Assembly (NCBI RefSeq): GCF_003031265.1
Contig: NZ_CP019966.1
Location: forward strand, 3,100,001 to 3,164,000
Direction: 5' to 3'
DNA length: 64,000 bases
Source of the DNA: Rhodopseudomonas palustris
GTDB taxonomy: Bacteria; Pseudomonadota; Alphaproteobacteria; Rhizobiales; Xanthobacteraceae
Shown here: piece by piece, positions 8,984-17,835 of the stretch
How positions within the stretch are numbered: position 1 is the first letter of the stretch
How the letters are laid out: each line of letters begins with the position of its first letter
Program-made: the position numbers and the translations under genes
Notes under the pieces: model-generated
Database searches by the model: none
Told to the model about the DNA's origin: nothing
The model's input: only the letters and a program-made list of their open reading frames with translations

Positions 8984-9394
8984 TCAGTGCTTGATCTCGG
9001 GCGGCAGCTTGCCGCCGTTGGCGACCAGCCGGCTCATCACCTGCTTGTGCAGCCAGATGTTCATCGACGCCGAGTCATTCATGTCGCCGCTATAGCCGAG
9101 CTCCTTGGCGAGCTCCTTGCGGGCCGACAGGCTGGAGTCGATATCGAGCGCCTTCATCAGATCGACGATCGAAGTCCGCCATTCCAGCTTCTCGCCTTTG
9201 GCTTTGACGGCCTTGTCGAGGATCGGTGCGACGTCGACCGACGGTGCGGCCGTCGGCTGCGGTGCAGTCGGCGCCGGCGCGGTGCCGGCGCCAGCGGTCG
9301 TTGCCGGTGCCGGCGCGGGCGCGGCTGCGCCACCTGGCGCCGCAGCGGCGCTGTCGCCGAAAATCGCGCTCATGATCTTCCCGAAAATGCTCAT
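8984..9394 (-). CDS. DUF3597-type protein
   Basis: The product is 136 residues, from MSIFGKIMSAIFG at 9394, preceded by GGGGGAGACAGC. An Ala/Pro-rich linker (residues about 15-55) joins a short N-terminal amphipathic segment to a C-terminal helical domain: VDLMKALDIDSSLSARKELA, then GYSGDMNDSASMNIWLHKQV. This matches the DUF3597 family (a small helical domain of unknown function, often with a LysM-like context elsewhere). No signal peptide is evident. It is convergent with the thioesterase gene and divergent from the DUF2189 gene. Confidence 0.8.
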   Translation of the reverse strand: MSIFGKIMSAIFGDSAAAAPGGAAAPAPAPATTAGAGTAPAPTAPQPTAAPSVDVAPILDKAVKAKGEKLEWRTSIVDLMKALDIDSSLSARKELAKELGYSGDMNDSASMNIWLHKQVMSRLVANGGKLPPEIKH

Positions 9395-9750
9395 GCTGTC
9401 TCCCCCTGTTGCGATGCCACGCATCGTCCGCATCAACAGCGCTGACGCCATCTGGGTTCCGCGCGCGGATCACTGCAGAGCGTACCAGCAGAATTGAGCA
9501 AACGTGTAGTGACCAAAATCTCGTCGCACTGCAGCATCGAAAGCTCACCAAAGCTTGAGCAACGACTGCTGATAAGCGGCGTTAGGATACCTTCACAGGT
9601 CGCGGCAAGCTCGGGTCACAGGACCAGTTCGTTCGTTGCTCTCGCGTCTGGCTCCTTCTGATCGTTCGTCTCCGCGCAAGAAGCGCCCGGCCCGCCGTCA
9701 TGGCGTAACGGCCGGTGATCACCACTGTCGAACATGGGAGGACGCTACGC
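9395..9750. other. Divergent intergenic region
   Basis: About 356 bp between the divergent DUF3597 and DUF2189 genes, expected to contain both promoters. I see no gene, repeat or clear operator. Confidence 0.5.
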
Positions 9751-10647
9751 ATGGCTACGACCTATTCTTCTGCTCCGTCCGCCATCGCTGCGGACGAGGC
9801 CACCCCCGCAGTCCACCGCATCGGCTTTGCCGATCTCGGCGCCGCGCTCCGGCAAGGCTGGGAGGACTTCAAGGCGGTGCCGAGCCACGCCGTGATGCTG
9901 GTGCTGATCTATCCGGTGCTGGGCCTGGTACTGGCGCGGCTGGTGCAAGGCTACGCGGTGCTGCCGCTGCTGTTCCCGCTCGCTGCCGGCTTCGCGCTGC
10001 TCGGCCCGTTCGCCGCGCTCGGTCTGTATGAGCTGAGCCGGCGCCGCGAGCTTGGCGAACCGGCGTTCGCATCGGATGCCTTGGCGGTGCTGCGGTCACC
10101 ATCGCTCGGCGCAATGCTCGGCTTCGGCGCGATCCTGCTGGCACTGTTTCTGGTGTGGCTCGCGGCGGCGCAGGCAATCTACGTCGCGCTGTTCGGCTAT
10201 GCCCCGGCGGCTGCGATCCCCGACTTCGCCCGGCGCGTGTTGAGCACGCCGGAGGGGTGGAGCCTGATCCTGGTCGGCTGCGGCGTCGGCTTCCTGTTCG
10301 CACTGGCGGCGCTGTGCCTCAGCGTGGTGGCGTTCCCGATGATGCTGGACCGGCATGCCGGGATCGGCGACGCCATGGCCACCTCGCTCCGGGTGGTCGC
10401 GGTCAACCCGCTGCCGATCGCCGCCTGGGGCGCCATCGTCGCGCTTCTGCTGGTGGCGGGCTCGGTGCCGGCCTTCCTCGGGCTCGCGGTGGTGATCCCG
10501 CTGCTCGGCCATGCCACCTGGCATCTGTATCGCAAGGCGGTCGAACCGAACCCCAATCCGCCGCGATTGCCGCCGCCCAGCCCGCTCAAGCGGTCGGCAG
10601 CTGATTTCCCGGCCAACCTGCTGCAATGGAAGCGCAACGGGACCTGA
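9751..10647 (+). CDS. DUF2189 family integral membrane protein
   Basis: 298 residues. After a cytoplasmic start (IGFADLGAALRQGWEDFKAVPSH) there are about six hydrophobic helices: two close together near residues 50-95, then near 125-150, 175-205, 222-245 and 247-265. The opening W.D and the paired N-terminal helices are typical of DUF2189 proteins, which are common beside cytochrome oxidase genes in purple bacteria, though no oxidase gene lies here. The ATG at 9751 has a strong site (GGGAGG). The C-terminal tail is Pro-rich and cytoplasmic. Function unknown. Confidence 0.75.
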   Translation: MATTYSSAPSAIAADEATPAVHRIGFADLGAALRQGWEDFKAVPSHAVMLVLIYPVLGLVLARLVQGYAVLPLLFPLAAGFALLGPFAALGLYELSRRRELGEPAFASDALAVLRSPSLGAMLGFGAILLALFLVWLAAAQAIYVALFGYAPAAAIPDFARRVLSTPEGWSLILVGCGVGFLFALAALCLSVVAFPMMLDRHAGIGDAMATSLRVVAVNPLPIAAWGAIVALLLVAGSVPAFLGLAVVIPLLGHATWHLYRKAVEPNPNPPRLPPPSPLKRSAADFPANLLQWKRNGT

Positions 10648-11146
10648 GCCGACTCATCGGCAAGCTCCCCACCTCGGCCGCCGATCGTTCTCAGAGGTCG
10701 GCGGCCGTTTTGTGCATTGCGGCAGATCAAATCCATCGATTCGCCATGAATACTCATTCACGACCTCCGTATTTATGCGTATAGTGCATGGGAGCGGACC
10801 GAATTGTCCGAACGTCTTAACTCGGACGGCGGAGCTGACCGGCACTAGATTTCCGGTGGAAAGTCTCAAGCGGCGGAGAGCAGGGTTAGATTGCGCTGAA
10901 AATGCACTATATTTCAGCTCGGAAGGCCCCGAGGCGCGAGGTCAGCAGGTCCCCCGCCCCAAGCTGCGAGCAGATCTCGGAGGCCGAGCCAGCGCAGAAG
11001 GGTTAATCATTCCTTCCCGATGGTATGCATCCACGGATTAGCTGCGGTGCAGCATTTACGCTGCTGGATTCCCGACTCGTCGCCTATATTCCTTTCGACG
11101 CTTCGGTTCTTCCGAAGAACTGAATCGTGGACAAGGAGACCATCCC
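10648..11146. other. Intergenic region upstream of the DUF1127 gene
   Basis: About 500 bp with no convincing gene. It contains a small hairpin (GTCCGA...TCGGAC near 10805-10830) and a 15-bp palindrome just before the DUF1127 gene (11106-11120). An untranslated leader or small RNA is possible but cannot be shown from the sequence. Confidence 0.4.
11106..11120. promoter_or_regulatory. 15-bp palindrome upstream of the DUF1127 gene
   Basis: GTTCTTC-C-GAAGAAC is a perfect inverted repeat of 7 bp with a 1-bp centre, ending 12 nt before the AAGGAG ribosome site of the DUF1127 gene. It can also fold as CTTCGG/CCGAAG (11101-11117). It may be a repressor site or an mRNA structure; neither is proved. 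Confidence 0.4.
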
Positions 11147-11299
11147 ATGCTGCTTTCGCTCATCCGCGCGATCCGCGCGTTCCGGGACTACCAGCGCAAC
11201 GTCGCTGAGCTGTCCCAGCTTAGCGATCGCGAACTGGCCGACATCGGACTTGACCGTTCGGACATCCCGCGCGTCGCTTCGGGTCACTACAACGGCTGA
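11147..11299 (+). CDS. DUF1127 (YjiS-like) small protein, 50 residues
   Basis: 50 residues: a basic start MLLSLIRAIRAFRDYQRN followed by LSQLSDRELADIGLDRSDIP, the hallmark of DUF1127/YjiS proteins. Small arginine-rich members in alphaproteobacteria have been linked to phosphate, stress and RNA-turnover control, but the role of this one is unknown. The ATG at 11147 follows AAGGAG at 11133-11138. A terminator hairpin follows, so the gene is its own transcription unit. Confidence 0.9.
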   Translation: MLLSLIRAIRAFRDYQRNVAELSQLSDRELADIGLDRSDIPRVASGHYNG

Positions 11300-11329
11300 C
11301 CCGACCGCCTGTTTCTGCCTTCTACGGCC

Positions 11330-11356
11330 AACGCCCGCCTCCTGGCGGGCGTTGTC
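11330..11356 (+). terminator. Terminator hairpin after the DUF1127 gene
   Basis: A perfect 10-bp stem AACGCCCGCC / GGCGGGCGTT with a TCCT loop, 30 nt after the stop. The following GTCGTTT is only moderately T-rich. Confidence 0.7.
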
Positions 11357-11436
11357 GTTTGTGGAGAAGAGTCGGGCAGTTCCGCAGCGTCGCAAACGGG
11401 ATTTGCCCCGCGACCGAAACAAGCTAGCTGTAGCCG

Positions 11437-12873
11437 ATGACCAGCAGCACCCCCTCCGCCTCACCCGTCGTTCACATCATCGGCGCCGGCCTCGCCGGCT
11501 CGGAAGCCGCGTGGCAAATCGCCCGCGCAGGTGTGCGTGTGGTGCTGCATGAGATGCGGCCCGTCCGTACCACTGAGGCCCACAAGACCGATGGTCTGGC
11601 CGAGCTGGTGTGCTCGAACTCGTTCCGCTCCGACGATGCCGCCAACAACGCGGTCGGGCTGCTGCATGCCGAGATGCGTAAGCTCGGCTCGTTGATCATG
11701 CAGGCGGCCGACGCCAACCAGGTGCCAGCTGGAGGCGCGCTGGCGGTCGACCGCGATGGCTTTTCGGCCGCGGTCACCAAGGCGCTGGCGGAGCATCCGC
11801 TGATCGAGATCTGCCGCGAAGAGATCGATGGCCTGCCGCCGGAGGAATGGGCCAGCGTTGTGGTCGCGACCGGCCCGCTGACCTCGGCGCCGCTCGCCGA
11901 CGCCATCCGCAGCCTCACCGACGAGACTGCGCTGGCGTTCTTCGATGCGATCGCGCCGATCGTGCACCGCGACTCGATCGATATGTCGGTGGCGTGGTTC
12001 CAGTCCCGCTACGACAAGGTCGGCCCCGGCGGCACCGGCGCCGACTATCTGAATTGCCCGATGACGCGCGAGCAGTACGACGCCTTCGTCGACGCGCTGA
12101 TCGAGGGCGAGAAGGTCGACTTCAAGGATTGGGAAAAGGACACGCCATATTTCGACGGCTGCCTGCCGATCGAAGTGATGGCCGAGCGCGGCCGCGAGAC
12201 GCTGCGGCACGGGCCGATGAAGCCGGTCGGCCTGACCAACCCGCACAACCCGACGGTCAAGCCCTACGCCATCGTGCAGCTCCGGCAGGACAACAAGCTG
12301 GGCACGCTGTACAACATGGTTGGCTTCCAAACCAAGTTGAAGCACGGCGCGCAACTGCGTGTTTTCCGTACCATCCCGGGGCTCGAAAACGCTGAGTTTG
12401 CAAGGCTTGGCGGCCTGCACCGCAACACGTTTCTGAACTCGCCGAAACTGCTCGACGAAAGCCTCCGGCTTCACGCGGCGCCCCGGCTGCGGTTCGCCGG
12501 GCAGATGACCGGCTGCGAGGGCTACGTCGAATCCGCTAGCGTCGGGCTTTTCGCTGGCCTGGCCGCAGCAGCCGATGTGCTCGGAGCGCCGCTGGCTCCG
12601 CCGCCGCCGACCACAGCGCTTGGCGCCCTGCTCGGCCACATCACCGGCGGCCACATCGAAACCATCGATGCCGGCCCGCGCTCGTTTCAGCCGATGAACA
12701 TCAACTTCGGCCTTTTCCCGCCGCTCGCCAACCCGCCGACCAAAGGCCCGGACGGCAAGCGCCTGCGCGGTCCGGAGAAGTCGGTCGCCAAGAAGCAGGC
12801 CCTCAGCGCCCGCGCCCTCGCCGACATCGACGGCTGGATCGCCGCGCATCTGAAGCTGCCGAAGGCGGCGTAG
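11437..12873 (+). CDS. trmFO: Methylenetetrahydrofolate--tRNA-(uracil-5-)-methyltransferase TrmFO
   Basis: 478 residues. TrmFO makes ribothymidine at U54 in the T-loop of tRNA, using methylenetetrahydrofolate and FADH2 rather than SAM. The FAD-binding [12 protein letters not shown] near residue 17, HEMRP, and [10 protein letters not shown] with its conserved cysteine are diagnostic, as are the later [14 protein letters not shown] and the C-terminal [13 protein letters not shown] motifs. Length is normal (about 435-480). It is the end gene of the conserved sec/complex I-assembly block and is convergent with it. A palindromic repeat separates it from the next gene. Confidence 0.97.
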   Translation: MTSSTPSASPVVHIIGAGLAGSEAAWQIARAGVRVVLHEMRPVRTTEAHKTDGLAELVCSNSFRSDDAANNAVGLLHAEMRKLGSLIMQAADANQVPAGGALAVDRDGFSAAVTKALAEHPLIEICREEIDGLPPEEWASVVVATGPLTSAPLADAIRSLTDETALAFFDAIAPIVHRDSIDMSVAWFQSRYDKVGPGGTGADYLNCPMTREQYDAFVDALIEGEKVDFKDWEKDTPYFDGCLPIEVMAERGRETLRHGPMKPVGLTNPHNPTVKPYAIVQLRQDNKLGTLYNMVGFQTKLKHGAQLRVFRTIPGLENAEFARLGGLHRNTFLNSPKLLDESLRLHAAPRLRFAGQMTGCEGYVESASVGLFAGLAAAADVLGAPLAPPPPTTALGALLGHITGGHIETIDAGPRSFQPMNINFGLFPPLANPPTKGPDGKRLRGPEKSVAKKQALSARALADIDGWIAAHLKLPKAA

Positions 12874-12918
12874 TCGTTCGTCGCGCGTCGCTGTCTGAAG
12901 GCGCACAAGCCTTCTCCA

Positions 12919-12998
12919 TCATTGCGAGCGGAGCGAAGCAATCCAGAGCTTCATGCACAGCGCTGGATTGCTTCGTCGCTTCGCTCCTCGCAATGACG
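12919..12998. repeat. REP-like palindromic element, family A (copy 1)
   Basis: An imperfect inverted repeat with ends TCATTGCGAG and CTCGCAATGA and inner arms AGCGAAGCAATCCAG / CTGGATTGCTTCG. The same arms recur at 30913-31024 and 62116-62202. This is a dispersed intergenic repeat of the kind common in Bradyrhizobiaceae. Confidence 0.9.
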
Positions 12999-13011
12999 CG
13001 GAGAGGTCCCG

Positions 13012-13881
13012 TTACATACGAAACAGCTTGCTCCGGCTCGCTCGCCACAGCGTCCACAACGTCGCTAGGCGCGAGCGATCGAACGGCGTGAACGGATCGC
13101 GTTCCGGGGACGCCAGCCGGTCGAGATCGCGGCGCGCAAGCGCCAGCGGCAGGAAGGCGGGGCGTACTGAAGCCGGCAGCTCGGTCAGCTCCTGCAGCGC
13201 CTGATCGAGATGCTTGCGGGCGTCCGCAATGACATCGGCGAGCGCGGATTTCAGCGCGGGGGCCGATTGGCCGCCGAACACCTGCTCCAAGTCGCAGCCG
13301 TGCCGCTGCAGCACATCGTTCGGCAGATACAGCTGACGACGCGCGGAATCATAAGGCAGCCGCGCCACGATGCGCGCGACTCCGACCACAACTCCGGCGT
13401 GCCGCGCCACGTGATCGATCGCTTCTGCTTGCGCGCCGGTGTGGCCAAGAACGCGGGCGCCGAGCGCGAGAAGCGTCCCATCGGTCTCCACCAGATGCGG
13501 CTCGAGTACCGTCCAGTCCGGCATCGGGTCGTTATAGAGATCGAAGATGTGCGCCTCGATCAGCCGCGTCAGCGGTTCGATCCGTAGCCCGTGCTCGGCG
13601 ATCGCCCGGGTCAGCTCGGCCGCGACCGGATTACCCTCGGCGCCGCCATGTGCCGACCCGGCAAGCAGATCCGTCCACCACTGCAGGCGGACCTCGCCGG
13701 GCAGCGGCTGGCTGACCTGACTGCGAACCCGCACGATCTCGGCATTGAAGGCAGCGAGCGCCAGCAGCGACCGGCGTTTCTCGGGTGGGACGAACAGCGT
13801 CGCCGCATAGCGGTCGAAGTCGGCCTCGCGCACCAAATTGGCGCAGAACGCAGCAGCGCCGGTGTCGGCCGTCTTGCTCAT
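13012..13881 (-). CDS. Squalene/phytoene synthase-fold protein, NDUFAF6-like
   Basis: 289 residues of the trans-isoprenyl diphosphate synthase fold. Conserved elements include RYAATLFVPPEKR, LQWWTDLL and RRQLYLPNDVL. The two Asp-rich metal-binding motifs of true squalene or phytoene synthases are not seen: the first site reads LAAFNAEIVRVRSQ, so enzymatic prenyl transfer is unlikely. That pattern, and position next to an NDUFAF3-like gene, matches NDUFAF6, a mitochondrial complex I assembly factor of alphaproteobacterial descent. It overlaps the upstream gene by 4 bp (ATGA at 13878-13881), implying translational coupling. The complex I role here is inferred from the mitochondrial homologue. 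Confidence 0.85.
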   Translation of the reverse strand: MSKTADTGAAAFCANLVREADFDRYAATLFVPPEKRRSLLALAAFNAEIVRVRSQVSQPLPGEVRLQWWTDLLAGSAHGGAEGNPVAAELTRAIAEHGLRIEPLTRLIEAHIFDLYNDPMPDWTVLEPHLVETDGTLLALGARVLGHTGAQAEAIDHVARHAGVVVGVARIVARLPYDSARRQLYLPNDVLQRHGCDLEQVFGGQSAPALKSALADVIADARKHLDQALQELTELPASVRPAFLPLALARRDLDRLASPERDPFTPFDRSRLATLWTLWRASRSKLFRM

Positions 13882-14261
13882 GGTACCGCGATCAGCGCAG
13901 CGGCGACCCGCCGCCGCTCGCCGATCATGATGTTGTAGGTGCGGATCGCCGGACCGGTCTGCATTGTGTCGAGCACGACGTTGACGCTGCGCAGCGCCTC
14001 ACGCAGCTGCCGCGGCGCGATCCAGACATCGGCGCCGGTACCGACGATCAGCGTGTCGATCGCGTTGGCGTTATCGAACACGCGCTGCAGACTGTAGCGG
14101 TCGATCTGCTCCGGCTTGGTCACGTCCCAGCCCCACACCGCATCGGGCAGAAACAGCAGCGATCCCTGATGCGACATGTCGGCGAAATAGAACCCGCCTT
14201 TGCCGTAGGCGTCGACCGCGGCCATGCGGGGAAAGTGCGGAAACTCGGAGCGCTGCGCCAC
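13878..14261 (-). CDS. Mth938/NDUFAF3-family protein
   Basis: 127 residues of the Mth938 (DUF498) fold. Typical features are YGKGGFYFADMSHQGSLLFLP near the start and DTLIVGTGADVWIAPRQLREALR in the middle. The mitochondrial relative NDUFAF3 is an assembly factor for the Q module of complex I. The stop codon overlaps the start of the NDUFAF6-like gene. The secF gene lies upstream, 160 nt away, in the same orientation. Members have no known catalytic activity; a role in respiratory-complex assembly is an inference from the mitochondrial proteins. Confidence 0.85.
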   Translation of the reverse strand: MAQRSEFPHFPRMAAVDAYGKGGFYFADMSHQGSLLFLPDAVWGWDVTKPEQIDRYSLQRVFDNANAIDTLIVGTGADVWIAPRQLREALRSVNVVLDTMQTGPAIRTYNIMIGERRRVAAALIAVP

Positions 14262-14421
14262 GAGCTAGCGTCCTGCGTCGAGCGTTGGCGTCATGCGGCG
14301 GCACCCTACAGGTTTGCGCCGCTCGGCAGCGAGCGGCGACAGCGCGTCAATGCGGTGGCACGGCAACGGTTCAAACAAGCCGGCCGGGGCTGCCTCTTGC
14401 CAGCAGCCCTGCCCGCCTGAC

Positions 14422-15537
14422 TTACCGCTTCTTCGGCTTACCGGCCTTGGCCGGCTTGGCGGCCGGTGCGGTCGGCTCCGGATCGACAAACCGCGCCGGA
14501 ACCTCTTCAGCCGCGGGCGGCGCGACCGGCTCGGGCTTCGCCGGCTTCTCAGCCGGCTCGTCGAGCCGATGGGTGCCGACGCCGAGATAGATCAGGATCG
14601 GTGCCGCGATGAAGATCGAGGTGTAGGTGCCGACCAGCACCACGCCGAACATCATCACCGCCGTGAACGAGTGGATCGCATGGCCGCCGAACAGCAGCAG
14701 CGCGAGCAGAGCCAGCGTCACGGTGACGTGGGTGATGATCGAGCGCGACAGCGTCGAGTTGATCGACTCGTTGAGCAGCTGCGGCATCGGCATCTTTTTG
14801 TAGCGCCGCAGCATCTCGCGGATACGATCGTAGATCACGACGGTGTCGTTCAGCGAGTAGCCGAGAATGGTCAGCAGCGCCGCGATCGAGGTCAGGTCGA
14901 AGTCGACCTGACTGATCGACATGAAGCCGATCGTCAGCACGATATCGTGCACGTTGGCGATCATTGCGCCGAGTGCGAACTGCCATTCGAACCGGAACCA
15001 GAGATAGACCAGGATGCCCAGGATCGCGACCATCAGGCCGAGCATGCCGAACGCGAGCAGCTCGCTCGAGACGCGCGGGCCGACCACTTCGACGCGGCGA
15101 TAGTCGACCGAGTCGCCGAGCGCGGCGCGCACCTTCTGCACAGCCGCCTGCTGGGCTTGGTCGCCACCGGGCTGCTCGGCGATACGGATCAGCACTTCGG
15201 CCGGACCGCCGAACTGCTGCAGCTGCACATCGCCGAGGTTGAGCTTGCTCAGCGTGTCGCGCATGCCCGCGATATCGGCCGCACCGGAATGAGCGCGGAC
15301 TTCGAGCAGCGTGCCGCCGCGGAAGTCGATGCCGAAATTCAGCCCGTGGGTGAAGAACAGCGTGATCGCGGCGATCGACAGCACCGCCGAGATCGGGAAG
15401 CTGATGCGGCGGAAGCGGGTGAAGTCGAAGTGGGTGTTGTCGGGAACGATGCGCAGCGACGGCAGCCAGCCGAAGATGCTGACGACCGTCAGCACCGCAA
15501 TCAGAACGCCCAGCCCGACCAAAATCCAGTGTGTCAC
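14422..15537 (-). CDS. secF: Protein translocase subunit SecF
   Basis: 371 residues. SecF works with SecD in the inner membrane, using the proton gradient to pull translocating proteins out of SecYEG. The conserved GIDFRGGTLLEV after the first helix, the periplasmic P1-type domain, and five C-terminal helices with ILGYSLNDTVVIYDRIRE are diagnostic. The start is a GTG at 15537 giving VTHWILVGLG. A 60-residue Pro/Ala/Lys-rich cytoplasmic tail ends the protein. It lies 25 nt after secD. Confidence 0.97.
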   Translation of the reverse strand: MTHWILVGLGVLIAVLTVVSIFGWLPSLRIVPDNTHFDFTRFRRISFPISAVLSIAAITLFFTHGLNFGIDFRGGTLLEVRAHSGAADIAGMRDTLSKLNLGDVQLQQFGGPAEVLIRIAEQPGGDQAQQAAVQKVRAALGDSVDYRRVEVVGPRVSSELLAFGMLGLMVAILGILVYLWFRFEWQFALGAMIANVHDIVLTIGFMSISQVDFDLTSIAALLTILGYSLNDTVVIYDRIREMLRRYKKMPMPQLLNESINSTLSRSIITHVTVTLALLALLLFGGHAIHSFTAVMMFGVVLVGTYTSIFIAAPILIYLGVGTHRLDEPAEKPAKPEPVAPPAAEEVPARFVDPEPTAPAAKPAKAGKPKKR

Positions 15538-15562
15538 GTGTGGCTCTCTCGGATTCGATGCG

Positions 15563-17164
15563 TCAGATCGGCACGTGGTGCGGCCGCTTCCAGCGCACCC
15601 AGGTCGCGACGATCAGTCGGGTCAAAGTGAAGGCGGTAAACACCGTGGTGATGATGCCGATACCAAGCGTCACCGCGAAACCGCGCACCGGACCGGTGCC
15701 GATATAGAACAGCACGGCGGCGGCGATGAAGGTGGTGATGTTGGAGTCGAGAATCGTCGCCAGCGCGCGTTTGAAGCCGGCGTCGATCGCCGAGATCGCG
15801 TTTCGGCCTGCGCGAATCTCCTCGCGGATGCGCTCGTAGATCAGCACGTTACTGTCGACCGCGATGCCGACCGTGAGCACGATGCCGGCGATGCCAGGCA
15901 GCGTCAGGGTGGCGTTGAGCAACGACAGAATGCCGAAGATCATCGCGACGTTGACCGCCACCGCGAGGTTGGCGAACACGCCGAACAGCCGGTAGGTCAG
16001 CAGCATGAACACGATGACGAGGATCGAGCCGACATAGGCGGCGCGTTCGCCCTTCTCGATCGAGTCCTGGCCAAGGCCCGGACCGACGGTGCGTTCTTCG
16101 ATGATGGTCAGCGGCGCCGGCAGCGCGCCGGCGCGCAGCAGGATCGCCAGGTCGTTGGCGCCCTGCACCGTGAAGCTGCCGGAGATCTGACCGGAGCCGC
16201 CGGTGATCGGCTCGCGGATCACCGGAGCAGAAATCACCTCGTTGTCGAGCACGATGGCGAACGGCAGGCCGACGTTCTCGGTGGTGGCGCGGGCGAATTT
16301 GCGGGCGCCGTTGGTGTTGAAGCGGAACGAGACGATCGGCTCGCCGGTGCGCTGGTCGAAGCCGGGCTGCGCGTCGGTAAGATCGGCGCCCGACACCAGC
16401 ACCTGCTTCTTGATCACGTAAGGCTGCTTCGGCGACGACGCGCTCATCAGCAATTCGGAATCCGGCGGGACGTTGCCACCCATCGCCTGGTCGCCCGACA
16501 CCGAGCTGTCCACCATGCGGAAGTCGAGCTTGGCGGTCTTGCCGAGCAGCTCCTTCAGCCGGGTCGGATCCTGCAGACCGGGCACCTGGACCAGAATGCG
16601 GTCGGCGCCCTGGCGCTGGATCAACGGCTCGACGGTACCGAGTTCGTTGACGCGGCGTTCGACGATCTGAATCGACTGATCGACCGACTGACGGACACGG
16701 TCGGCGATCGCGGCCTGCGGCACCGTCAGGCGGATCAGGCCGCCGCCAGCGTCGGAGACTTCGAGGCTACGCTGGCCATTCGAGCCGAGCAGACCGCCGA
16801 GTGGCTGCGACAGCTCACGCAGCTTGGCGAGCGCGGCCGGAACATCCGTGTCCTTGCTGATCCGGACCTCGACCGAGTCACCCTTGGTCGCGAGACCCGT
16901 ATAGGCGATCCGGGCTTCGCGCAGCACCCGGCGGGCGTCGTCGCGAACCGAATCGAGCTTGTCCTTCTTCACCGAATTGGCGTCGACCTCGAGCAGGATG
17001 TGCGAGCCACCCTGCAGGTCGAGGCCGAGCACCAGATGTCGCTGCGCCCATTTCGGCCAGCTCTTGACGGTGCTCTCGGGGAAGAAATTGGGAACGGCGC
17101 AAAGGCACACTGCCAGCGCCGTCAGGATGATCGCCAGCGCCTTCCACCGTGAGATATAAAGCAT
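15563..17164 (-). CDS. secD: Protein translocase subunit SecD
   Basis: 533 residues. A first helix (about residues 7-25) is followed by the LGLDLQGGSHILLEVD motif, a large periplasmic P1 domain (residues about 60-340) and five or six helices with TVGIAVDSNVLIYERIREE, the D4 motif of the RND superfamily. It partners SecF (25 nt downstream) and YajC (44 nt upstream). The ATG at 17164 gives a start MLYISRWKAL directly before the first helix. Confidence 0.97.
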   Translation of the reverse strand: MLYISRWKALAIILTALAVCLCAVPNFFPESTVKSWPKWAQRHLVLGLDLQGGSHILLEVDANSVKKDKLDSVRDDARRVLREARIAYTGLATKGDSVEVRISKDTDVPAALAKLRELSQPLGGLLGSNGQRSLEVSDAGGGLIRLTVPQAAIADRVRQSVDQSIQIVERRVNELGTVEPLIQRQGADRILVQVPGLQDPTRLKELLGKTAKLDFRMVDSSVSGDQAMGGNVPPDSELLMSASSPKQPYVIKKQVLVSGADLTDAQPGFDQRTGEPIVSFRFNTNGARKFARATTENVGLPFAIVLDNEVISAPVIREPITGGSGQISGSFTVQGANDLAILLRAGALPAPLTIIEERTVGPGLGQDSIEKGERAAYVGSILVIVFMLLTYRLFGVFANLAVAVNVAMIFGILSLLNATLTLPGIAGIVLTVGIAVDSNVLIYERIREEIRAGRNAISAIDAGFKRALATILDSNITTFIAAAVLFYIGTGPVRGFAVTLGIGIITTVFTAFTLTRLIVATWVRWKRPHHVPI

Positions 17165-17208
17165 CGAGTTGTCCCGTCAGAAACCGAAAGAGGCGGCGCG
17201 TCCAAGCA

Positions 17209-17646
17209 TCAGCTCGACGCAGTGTCGTCCTTCGCCGGCTCGGTCTTGTCGCCCTCGGTCTTGGCCGGAGCGTCCTTGTCCTTCTTGCCCTTGGCCTTGC
17301 CATTGGCTTCGGGAGCATCCTTGACCGGCTCGCCCTTGCTGCGGACGCCGGTGATCATCTGGCGCATCTGGCGTGCGCGAATCCCGTCTGCAAGCTCGAA
17401 CTCGACGGTATCATCATCGATCACCTTGGTGACCTTGCCGACCAGACCACCCGAGGTGATGATGGTGTCGCCGCGGCGAATGTTCTTCACCATCTCGGCG
17501 TGCTCTTTGACCTTCTTCTGCTGCGGGCGCAGGATCAGGAAATACATGATGACAAAGATCAGCGCGAACGGCAGCAGCGACATGATCATGCTGTTGGCGT
17601 CGCCGCCGGCGGCAGCAGCCTGGGCGTAAGCGGGCGTAACGAACAT
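17209..17646 (-). CDS. yajC: Preprotein translocase accessory subunit YajC
   Basis: 145 residues. The single membrane helix SMIMSLLPFALIFVIMYFLI is followed by RPQQKKVKEH and GDTIITSGGLVGKVTKV, the YajC core. A Lys/Asp/Ala-rich C-terminal tail is usual in Rhizobiales. YajC binds SecDF. The ATG at 17646 (MFVTPAYAQA) follows GGGGAATCCG; an in-frame ATG at 17667 is less likely. First gene of yajC-secD-secF, divergent from the DUF815 gene. Confidence 0.95.
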   Translation of the reverse strand: MFVTPAYAQAAAAGGDANSMIMSLLPFALIFVIMYFLILRPQQKKVKEHAEMVKNIRRGDTIITSGGLVGKVTKVIDDDTVEFELADGIRARQMRQMITGVRSKGEPVKDAPEANGKAKGKKDKDAPAKTEGDKTEPAKDDTASS

Positions 17647-17835
17647 TCGGATTCCCCGTGAAAGCAAGCGAGCCGGCCCGGCGCGGAAGCGTCGGCCGGG
17701 GGGCGCAAATTCGCGCGGACTATAACCGCCGCGGTCCCAATTGCAACGCTGCCACCCGCCTCATAGCGCTCCCATTTCCATGGGTTGCCGGGGGTGACAT
17801 GGCCCGATATGGCTGCGGCATCAGGAAGTGCAAGC

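Noticed and set aside
12919..12998. Rho-independent terminator in place of a repeat after trmFO
   Set aside because: The same sequence recurs at two other sites in different contexts and lacks a T-tract, so it is a dispersed repeat, though it may slow transcription.
13012..13881. True phytoene or squalene synthase for carotenoid or hopanoid synthesis
   Set aside because: The Asp-rich substrate motifs are missing and the neighbours are sec and NDUFAF3-like genes, not carotenoid or hopanoid genes.
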